This document shows, piece by piece, positions 30,349-36,254 of a stretch of DNA of 36,254 nt (within the stretch, counting starts at the first letter, position 1; each line of letters begins with the position of its first letter). The DNA comes from Phytophthora quininea (taxonomy: Eukaryota; Oomycota; Peronosporomycetes; Peronosporales; Peronosporaceae). The notes under the pieces were generated by a model, which ran no database searches, was not told where the DNA came from, and worked only from the letters and a program-made list of their open reading frames with translations. Position numbers and translations under genes: made by a program. The stretch spans positions 1 through 36,254 of the forward strand of contig JAAVTG010000338.1 in the NCBI GenBank assembly GCA_011947345.1, given 5' to 3'.

Positions 30349-30880
30349 AGCGATGTATACTTCGTGCAAAAGACCTTTTTGAACGTTTTTGAGTTGTCTT
30401 TCCTTTGCTATCCACGTTGAGAGCTTCTACAGCAGCAGCAAGTATTAAAATCTGCTCCACATCTTGGTGCGTCTGCTGTTGTCATGCAAGGAGCTTCGCG
30501 AAGAAGCGCCGAGTTGGCCCACAGCGCTTGGCGATAGACTGGGATCAGAACGCAGCGGGCATAACCTTTTCGGACAACATGCTCGCCCACTTGGCGCTGA
30601 TCCACACACGAGTTTCTTCCTCGCCCACACGGTGTGGCCGCATTCTCTGTCAACCTTCAAGGCAGATACAAGCGTCTCGCCAGGTGTGGAGTTCAGCGGA
30701 AAGGTGCAGCCCCGACTATTGATAGCGATTCTACTGCGACAGCGGGCGCCTTTACCACGAACAGCGCCAAATGGCCCGCCGTCTGGGGGTCTTTTCAACC
30801 TTCCGTCGAGCCAGAAGAGCGCGTCGGTGCCACGACTCACGGTCGACAGCAGGACGACAAAATTGAACGCCGTTGGTGGC
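30349..30880. other. Intergenic region between elicitin-like genes 1 and 2
   Basis: No supportable gene: the overlapping frames on both strands lack motifs and are Arg/Ser-rich. It probably holds the 3' end of gene 1 and the promoter of gene 2. Confidence 0.5.
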
Positions 30881-30882
30881 TC

Positions 30883-30896
30883 CCATTCTCCAACTT
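30883..30896 (+). promoter_or_regulatory. Oomycete initiator-like core promoter of elicitin-like gene 2
   Basis: CCATTCTCCAACTT closely fits the initiator TCATTCTCCAAYTT and lies 52-65 nt before the ATG at 30948. Confidence 0.6.
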
Positions 30897-30947
30897 CCCA
30901 GCACTCAAGCAGAGTACTCCCTCCCAAGCCAAGTCGCCGCCCTCAAG

Positions 30948-31487
30948 ATGAAGTCCTCGTTCCTGTCGTTCGCGCTAGTCAACGCCGCCGCCATCGCGTT
31001 CGCAGCCGACTGTGACATGACCAAGATCGAGAGCAAGCTGTACCCGAACGCCACGCAGGGCCTGGCCAACTGCGAGAACGCCACGAAGATCGACATCTTC
31101 TCCATCAGCCAGTTCCCCACGTCTGAACAGGTCAAGGCGCTGAGCCAGAACGTCGACTGCGCCGACTACCTCAACCAGATCAACCAAGTTGCCAACGCCG
31201 AGATCCAGTGCAATGTCACCATCGACGGCGTGTCCATGAACTTTGGCAAGCTCATCGCCGACTTCCTCACGGGCAAGACCGGCAACGAGTCGGACTCGGG
31301 CAGCGGCTCCGTGGAACTGCCGAGCTCGAGCGCGTCCGGGTCGGCGGGATCGGCCGTGCTCGACAGCTCGAATGCCAGCTCCGGATCGTCCGCCAAGAAC
31401 AAGTCGGGCAGCAGCGCTGCCTCAACCACGGCGCTGTCATTCGTGGGCTACATTGTGGCCGCATCCGTCGCCCTCGCTTTGCAGTAA
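30948..31487 (+). CDS. Elicitin-like GPI-anchored protein 2
   Basis: 179 residues. Signal peptide (MKSSFLSFALVNAAAIAFAA), then an elicitin domain: DCDMTKIESKLYPNATQGLA, IFSISQFPTSEQVKALSQNV, CADYLNQINQVANAEIQC and MNFGKLIADFLTGKTGN. The Ser-rich linker and hydrophobic end (LSFVGYIVAASVALALQ) suggest a GPI anchor. Only four cysteines remain in the domain, matching positions 3, 27, 56 and 71 of canonical elicitins. Closest in the window to gene 1 (shared FPT-x-x-Q, YxNQINQ and FLTGKTGN). Several Asn-x-Thr sites point to N-glycosylation. Its role in sterol binding is inferred from the family. Confidence 0.85.
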   Translation: MKSSFLSFALVNAAAIAFAADCDMTKIESKLYPNATQGLANCENATKIDIFSISQFPTSEQVKALSQNVDCADYLNQINQVANAEIQCNVTIDGVSMNFGKLIADFLTGKTGNESDSGSGSVELPSSSASGSAGSAVLDSSNASSGSSAKNKSGSSAASTTALSFVGYIVAASVALALQ

Positions 31488-31787
31488 GGAAGTATTCCCG
31501 AGTTAGAGTTAGCGTCGAAGCCCTCAATGCATGCAGTCTTTCCATTTGATAAGCCTCCATTGGGGCTCCATGGCGTGTAGTTGCCTCAAGGAAGGTGCTT
31601 CGTGCTATTCGTGGCAAGTGAGGACGAGCAAAATTTCGTGTTCTTCAAGCTCCAGACAAGAGCTGCAGGCCAAAAAAGCGATTCCGTCCTGTTGGTCTTA
31701 TCGAAGGTCGCGTTGCGAGGCTTGCTGGTAGAACGTACATTTTACAAGTTTCACGCCCAGTAACAGCCGCCGTCACACCTTCCAACG
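31488..31787. other. Intergenic region between elicitin-like genes 2 and 3
   Basis: 300 bases with no supportable gene. An initiator is not clear here; a TCACACCTTCCAAC at about 31772-31785 lies too close to the ATG to be convincing. Confidence 0.5.
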
Positions 31788-32321
31788 ATGAAGACCTGCT
31801 TCTTCGCCGCTCTCTTTGCCGCCGCCAGCGCCGCCGTGTTCGGCGCCCAGTGCGACCTGACGGCTATTCAGAGCACGCTGAGGTCAAACGCGACCATCTC
31901 GGCCGAAATGGACTCAGTCGAGACCAAGTGCTCGGACAAGACGGGCATCAACATCTTCAACATCACCGACTTCCCGACCAAGACGCAGGTCAAGGCCGCT
32001 CAGGGCTCGTCCGCCTGCTCGACGTTGATCAACATTTTGAACGGCAACGCCAACATCAACACCCAGTGCAACATCACGGTGGACGGCGTGTCCATCACGT
32101 TCGGCCGCCTCATCAGCGACTTCCTCGACGGCAAGACGGGCAACGAATCTGCCTCGAGCAGCGGCTCGATCGAAGCCCCCAGCGAGAGCGGCTCGGGCGA
32201 GACGGCCAACAGCACCAACAAGACGACGGCCCCGACGGTGAATACCTCGGGGTCAGCGTCGCCTGCGCTCTCGATCGTGGCATTCGGCTCCGCCCTCGCC
32301 ATTGCCGCCGCCCTGCACTAG
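31788..32321 (+). CDS. Elicitin-like GPI-anchored protein 3
   Basis: 177 residues. Signal peptide (MKTCFFAALFAAASAAVFGA), then QCDLTAIQSTLRSNATISAE, INIFNITDFPTKTQVKAAQG, CSTLINILNGNANINTQC and ITFGRLISDFLDGKTGN. A Ser/Thr/Glu-rich linker carrying Asn-x-Thr sites and a hydrophobic end (LSIVAFGSALAIAAALH) suggest a GPI anchor. Like gene 2 it has four domain cysteines and lacks the pair at positions 51 and 95. It is the most diverged of the three in the region after the first cysteine. Single exon, frame intact. Immediately after the stop, 32321-32353 contains imperfect copies of CTAGGCTGCGACT. Confidence 0.85.
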   Translation: MKTCFFAALFAAASAAVFGAQCDLTAIQSTLRSNATISAEMDSVETKCSDKTGINIFNITDFPTKTQVKAAQGSSACSTLINILNGNANINTQCNITVDGVSITFGRLISDFLDGKTGNESASSSGSIEAPSESGSGETANSTNKTTAPTVNTSGSASPALSIVAFGSALAIAAALH

Positions 32322-32452
32322 GCTGCGACTTCCTACTAGGCCGCGACTAGGCTGTGCATATCACTACGAATTAGATGAATGAAGTCGGCAATACAGCTAG
32401 ATGTCCACCAGATCTAATATGTTCTCTTTCGCCGGGCCTGCCTACCAGCTCT

Positions 32453-33576
32453 TTATGGTACTTCTTTGAAATGGACATCCCTGTAGTTAGGACAATAAAA
32501 GTCGATGGCGTGTCGACTCTGCTCCACAGGTGCTGCGTCCTCTTCATCAGACGCATCGCCACAATCTGGTGGTATCGATGCACCAACATGGCTTTCTGTT
32601 GCTTTGTCGCAGCTGTGGACCGATTCCTGGTTGTCACTCAGCTCTTGCACTCTGCCGTCCTCGCCCTCGCCGAGTCGACACTCGTCAGCGATTCGCGCCT
32701 GTTGCATCAGCAGCGCAACGTCGGAGACGGTCGCGCCGGCGTTGACCAGCGCGTCGACAAAGCCCACGTCGGAGTCGTAGACAAGGATCTGGCCGTTGGC
32801 TGAGAACTGGAAGCGGTTGACTCCGTGGTAGACGACCACTCGGCCGATGAACTTTGCACTAGCTCCTCATTGTCGACCACGTGCGGGAAGACGTGCTCGA
32901 ACGTCGCTCGAGAGAAGACGACGTGCAGATCCGAGCGGACTGTGACCATCGGGTTGTCCTCCTCCCCAGAGACCTCGACACCGACAACGTCGACGTCGAT
33001 GCTTTCGTGGTAGCTCGAGTACCGTTTCCACTGGTCCAGCAGCGCCCCAGGGCCCCTGGCCTCCGAACTGCATGTCCGGGTCCATGGCGCAGTTCAGGAA
33101 CTGCTGCTGCTTGGTGGCGAAGCTGTCGCCGCCATCTGCGAGCAACATGGGCCGCTTCTGGCCGACGCTGCGCATGGCCGGCATGCCGTGCTCGAACAGC
33201 GCAAAGTACTCTCTGGCCAGGCGCACCAGTGAGCCGCCCATGCTGTTGCGGCTGCGGAGCACCTTGTCGGCGCGCACGGAGCGCAGGAACCCCAGGTCGG
33301 CCACCTCCTGGCGCAAAGAGTCCACGACGGCCGTCAGGTCGTCCTCGTACTTCTTCGCGCGCGGAAGGCCCGTCCGCGCTCGCTGTTGGTCTTGCAGCGC
33401 TTGACGACCAGCGCCGCGTCCTGCGGGTCGTCGCTCTCCTCCTCGGGCTGCTGTGGGTGGCGGCGCAGTTCGGCGGCCAGGCCGCGCATCATGGCGTCCC
33501 AGAGCTGCGGCCGCTGCTCGGCGCCCAGTCCAAAGCGGCTCGGGATCAGCCGGAACTCGGTCGGCTCCACGTCCAT
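32453..33576 (-). CDS. bZIP-like protein with START-like C-terminal domain, second copy
   Basis: It starts MDVEPTEFRLIPSRFGLGAE. A basic region (KRCKTNSERGRAFRAR) keeps Asn and Arg at bZIP spacing (N-x7-R) and leads into a zipper (KYEDDLTAVVDSLRQEVADL). The rest parallels the gene at 20898: SLVRLAREYFALFEHGMPA, QQFLNCAMDPDMQF, LLDQWKRYSSYHESIDVDVV, FSRATFEHVFPHVVDNEELV, VVVYHGVNRFQFSANGQILV and YDSDVGFVDALVNAG. An acidic/Ser tail ends RDVHFKEVP. Frame breaks lie near 33355 in the basic region, near 33050 in a G run, and near 32850 in an A3 run that seems one base short. About 375 residues after allowing for these. Confidence 0.55.
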
Positions 33577-33945
33577 GGCAAAAGGCAAAGTGCGGAAGAC
33601 GGTGCTTGCTGATTTCCGTGTCAAGAAGAATTTCGACGAAAAGGAAACCACAAGAGCGTGAAACTAACCTGCCTTGCTGTTTGTGCCGGGGCGGCAGCAC
33701 CTTCCAGGAGAGCAGCTTCCTCGCAGTAACATCGCTTATCTCTCGGCGCCGAAACTGGCACAAACGTGTCTCTGTGGCATGCGCGCGCGCTCGCCAAGAC
33801 GGCCGGCGTGTGTATCGGCTTTCCTGTAGGTTTTGCTCGTGACCTTTCGCCGCAGTCGTCATCGATTCTAGGTACAGCATATTTGACGCAGCCATTCCTC
33901 ATCGTTTTTGCTGGGGTCTATTTATTTATACGCGCTGCATTCTAC
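33577..33945. other. Intergenic region, promoter side of the bZIP-START gene
   Basis: No supportable gene. It lies upstream of the minus-strand bZIP-START gene and downstream of the minus-strand secreted protein gene. An AT-rich stretch (TTTATTTATACG) at about 33920 may belong to the 3' end of the latter. Confidence 0.45.
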
Positions 33946-34869
33946 TTACAGGCACGTCGCGCCGAACTGCGGCTCGAGCTGCGAGTCGATCACCTTGTTC
34001 ATCAGCGACAGGCTGAGCTTCTGCGCCACGTCGATGAAGGTGTGGTAGATGTGGTCCTTCTTGTTGAGCCCCTCGACCGAGAAGTCGAGCAGCTTGTTAA
34101 TGATCTGCGTGGTGAAGGCGCTCGAGTCGTGGAAGGCAAAGGCGACGTTGGTGATGGCGTCCCAGCCCAGCTGGAGCGAGTGGAGCTTGGCGTCCTTGAA
34201 GTGCTTCATCACGTTCGTGGACACGCTCGTCAGGTCGCCGCTGAGCGCGCCGGTCATGATGCTAGTCATCGTCAGGTTCGTGCACGTCGCCGCCGCCACG
34301 CCCGGTGCGCACTCGTACAGGTTGGCCTCCACGTTGGCCGCGACCTCGGGCTTGCTCACGGCGAGCGCAAAGTCCACAGTCACCGTCTTGGGGTTGCACT
34401 TGACGGGGTGCAGCAGGTCGACCCAGCAGATCTGGTACCACCTGTGGTTGGGCTGCGCGATGACCACGGTAACCGAGCCGGTCAGCGACACTGTGCCCGT
34501 GAAGACCGTGCCCAGGTCTAGCGTGTTGTTGCCCGTGACGTTGACTGGCTTGGGCGCGAGGGCCGTGATGCCCGTCACGTTGAGCGAGTTGATGGTGGGG
34601 GTGTAGGTGTAGTCGTAGCCCAGCAGCGAGAAGCCCTGCGACGTCAGCGTCTGGTTGGCGATGAGCAGTGGGTCGCTAATGTACGACTTGAGCAGCGCCG
34701 GCGACGTCTTGATGATGTTGACGAGGTTGTTGAGGGCGATAAAGTCCGCCGTGGCGGTCTCGAAGTTGGCGAGCACGCACGTGTTCTCCACGGTGGCGGG
34801 GGCACCGGCCGAGGCCACGCCGAAAGCAGCGGCGGCGACGGCAGCAACGAAGCTGAGGAACTTGGCCAT
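33946..34869 (-). CDS. Secreted six-cysteine protein of unknown function, copy 1
   Basis: 307 residues, intact. Signal peptide (MAKFLSFVAAVAAAAFGVAS), then a domain with six conserved cysteines: ENTCVLANFETATADFIALN, FSLLGYDYTYTPTINSLNVT, TVFTGTVSLTGSVTVVIAQP, HRWYQICWVDLLHPVKC, NLYECAPGVAAATC and LMNKVIDSQLEPQFGATC. Alternating beta-strand-like stretches are followed by amphipathic helices (TTQIINKLLDFSVEGLNKKD). Several Asn-x-Thr sites suggest N-glycosylation. There is no GPI tail or membrane helix, so the protein is probably released or wall-associated. I do not recognise a named family. A curved beta sheet followed by long amphipathic helices would be compatible with a lipid-binding (TULIP-like) fold, but that is speculation. 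A tandem paralogue follows at 35355. Confidence 0.75.
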   Translation of the reverse strand: MAKFLSFVAAVAAAAFGVASAGAPATVENTCVLANFETATADFIALNNLVNIIKTSPALLKSYISDPLLIANQTLTSQGFSLLGYDYTYTPTINSLNVTGITALAPKPVNVTGNNTLDLGTVFTGTVSLTGSVTVVIAQPNHRWYQICWVDLLHPVKCNPKTVTVDFALAVSKPEVAANVEANLYECAPGVAAATCTNLTMTSIMTGALSGDLTSVSTNVMKHFKDAKLHSLQLGWDAITNVAFAFHDSSAFTTQIINKLLDFSVEGLNKKDHIYHTFIDVAQKLSLSLMNKVIDSQLEPQFGATCL

Positions 34870-35208
34870 CTTGATCAAGTAGGAAAGAGATCCGAACTGG
34901 ACGGAGCAGATTGAGTTGTGCGGGACTGGAGCGGTCGGGTCCCAGTCCACTTGACCACTTGCTCTGCGTCTGGGTTGGATCAGAGAGAGACATGGAGGCT
35001 GGTCTTGCTGCTCGAAGCCTTAGCGACGTGTTACAGACGTAGCCACGTCCTCGTGGCTCGGAGCGGATTCTCCGTTCGGACCAGACACTAGGCCTCCCGG
35101 TCCAAGCGACGGAGCAGACCACAGATCCTAGATTGATGCAGGTCACCACTATAGTGACGAAGTGCTCCAGCTGCAGGCAGACGCACTGGAAGTCCAGGCT
35201 CTGTTTGG
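34870..35208. other. Intergenic region upstream of secreted protein copy 1
   Basis: No supportable gene; promoter side of the minus-strand gene at 33946-34869. Confidence 0.5.
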
Positions 35209-35295
35209 TTAGTACGGATACACAGCCAACAGAGCAAGGGCAAAACATGCCAGAAACAGCAACGTCAGAATGGCAAACTGAAAGAGCATGTTCAT
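35209..35295 (-). CDS. Candidate 28-residue transmembrane micropeptide
   Basis: An ORF of 28 codons reads MNMLFQFAILTLLFLACFAL followed by ALLAVYPY and TAA. Nearly all residues are hydrophobic, enough for one membrane helix. It lies in the 485-bp gap between two secreted-protein paralogues on the same strand, 60 bp past the stop of the upstream one. It could be translated from its own transcript, sit in the 3' untranslated region of the upstream gene, or be chance. Confidence 0.25.
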   Translation of the reverse strand: MNMLFQFAILTLLFLACFALALLAVYPY

Positions 35296-35354
35296 AGTGG
35301 ATGTAGTCAACGATGGACTGATTGGGAAGGGTGTGGTTGCAGTCTCCGATCGCC

Positions 35355-36254
35355 CTACGACTCGAGGCAGGTGGCTCCGAATTGCGGCTCCAGGTCGTTC
35401 GTGATGAGCGCGTTCAGCAGCGATAGCAGCAGCTTGTCCAGCACCTTGATGAAGGTGTTGTAGATGTCGCCCTTCTTGTTGAGCTCGTCGGCCGAGAAGT
35501 CGAGCAGGCCATTGATGATCTGCGTGATGAAGGTGCTCGTCTGGTGGAAGGAAAAATCGATGTTGCTGATCGAGTCCCAGCCCAACGTCAGCGCCGTCAG
35601 CGACGCGCTCTTCATGCGGAGCAAAACGTCCTCCTCGATCGTGGTCAGGTCGCTGCCGCTCAGAACGTCCACCAAAATGCTCGTCACCGTCAGATTGGAG
35701 CACACGGACGTCGAGATGCCCTCGGCACACTGGTACATGTCCACCTGCGCACTGGTGACCACCTCGGGCTTCACAAGGGCAAGCGCGACGTCGACGGTGA
35801 GGGTGAGCGAGTCGCAGGCAAGAGGGTGCAGCAAGTCGACCCAGCAGATCTGGTACCACTTGTGGTTGGGCTGCGCGATCTCGACCGAGAAGGTGCCTGC
35901 GACCGACACCGTGCCGGTGAAGTCCGTGCCTAGGTCGAGCGTGTCGGTGCTGGTGACGTTGATCTGCTTCGGCGACAGCGTGGTGAGGCCGGACACATTC
36001 AGCGAGTTGATCGTGGGCGTGAACGTGAAGGTGTAGCCCAGCAGTGAGAAGTCCTGCTCGGTCAGGGTCTGGTCCTCGACGGTGAGCGGATCGCTGAGGT
36101 ACGAGCTCAGCAGCGACGGCGACGCCTTGATGATGGTCACGATGTTGTTGAGCGCCGTGAAGTCCGACGTAGCAGTCTGGAAGTCGACGATCACGCAGGT
36201 GTCGGCAACGGACGCGCTGCTTTCACTGACAGCGGAGGCCATGCCCAACACAGT
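35355..36254 (-). CDS. Secreted six-cysteine protein of unknown function, copy 2 (N-terminus beyond window)
   Basis: The frame is open to the right edge, where the end of a signal peptide seems visible (VLGMASAVSESS). The mature part follows copy 1 closely: DTCVIVDFQTATSDFTALNN, FSLLGYTFTFTPTINSLNVS, DFTGTVSVAGTFSVEIAQP, HKWYQICWVDLLHPLAC, MYQCAEGISTSVC and ITNDLEPQFGATC, ending LES. All six cysteines and the helices (FITQIINGLLDFSADELNKK) are kept. The two genes are tandem duplicates on the same strand with clear divergence, and both frames are intact, which argues that both are functional. Confidence 0.75.
   Translation of the reverse strand, partial: TVLGMASAVSESSASVADTCVIVDFQTATSDFTALNNIVTIIKASPSLLSSYLSDPLTVEDQTLTEQDFSLLGYTFTFTPTINSLNVSGLTTLSPKQINVTSTDTLDLGTDFTGTVSVAGTFSVEIAQPNHKWYQICWVDLLHPLACDSLTLTVDVALALVKPEVVTSAQVDMYQCAEGISTSVCSNLTVTSILVDVLSGSDLTTIEEDVLLRMKSASLTALTLGWDSISNIDFSFHQTSTFITQIINGLLDFSADELNKKGDIYNTFIKVLDKLLLSLLNALITNDLEPQFGATCLES

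Noticed and set aside
1..36254. RxLR or Crinkler effector genes
   Set aside because: No signal peptide followed by an RxLR-dEER or LFLAK pattern was seen; the secreted genes are elicitin-like, DUF4360 or the six-Cys family.
1..36254. tRNA or rRNA genes, CRISPR arrays, intact transposons
   Set aside because: No cloverleaf-like segments, repeat-spacer arrays, terminal repeats with transposase or reverse transcriptase motifs were noticed.

Overview
The window looks like oomycete nuclear DNA, most likely from a Phytophthora- or Pythium-type (sterol-auxotrophic) species. The evidence is three tandem GPI-anchored elicitin-like genes, three START-FYVE genes, three basic/coiled-coil START-like genes of the kind often annotated as M96 mating-specific or bZIP proteins, flagellar and centriolar genes, compact spacing, short introns of about 60-100 nt with GTRNGT donors, and oomycete core promoters of the GCTCATTYY type about 50 nt upstream of start codons. 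The species cannot be named from the sequence alone.

Layout. 1-2512: the 3' end of a SEH1-like nucleoporin gene, a convergent EFHB-like flagellar gene and an unidentified gene, both on the minus strand. 2594-6006: a nine-exon coiled-coil gene resembling PIBF1/CEP90. 6077-7217: a mitochondrial-type TPR gene. 8514-14295: two START-FYVE paralogues flanking an RluA-type pseudouridine synthase and a secreted DUF4360 protein. 14394-18705: four more TPR paralogues packed head-to-tail on the minus strand. 18706-20777: about 2 kb with no convincing gene. 20898-24080: a bZIP-START-like gene with an in-frame Cys-rich extension beyond its stop, a convergent M96-like gene, and a small two-exon gene on the plus strand. 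24126-27005: two related type II glycosyltransferase units on the minus strand. 27271-29140: a third START-FYVE gene. 29713-32321: three elicitin-like genes. 32453-33576: a third bZIP-START-like gene. 33946-36254: two secreted six-cysteine paralogues, the last running off the window, with a 28-residue hydrophobic ORF between them.

A caution on reading frames: nearly every conserved gene carries one or more apparent single-base frame breaks. Most sit in homopolymer runs that look one base too short (for example C4, C5, A5, T3, T4). This pattern fits base-calling error better than independent gene death, so I annotate those genes as CDS and state where the frame breaks.

Theme: much of the window concerns lipid or sterol handling. 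It has six START-type proteins (FYVE- or DNA-binding-linked) and three elicitins (a sterol-binding family), plus two secreted proteins of unknown function. Whether this is functional clustering or only family expansion is not shown by the sequence.
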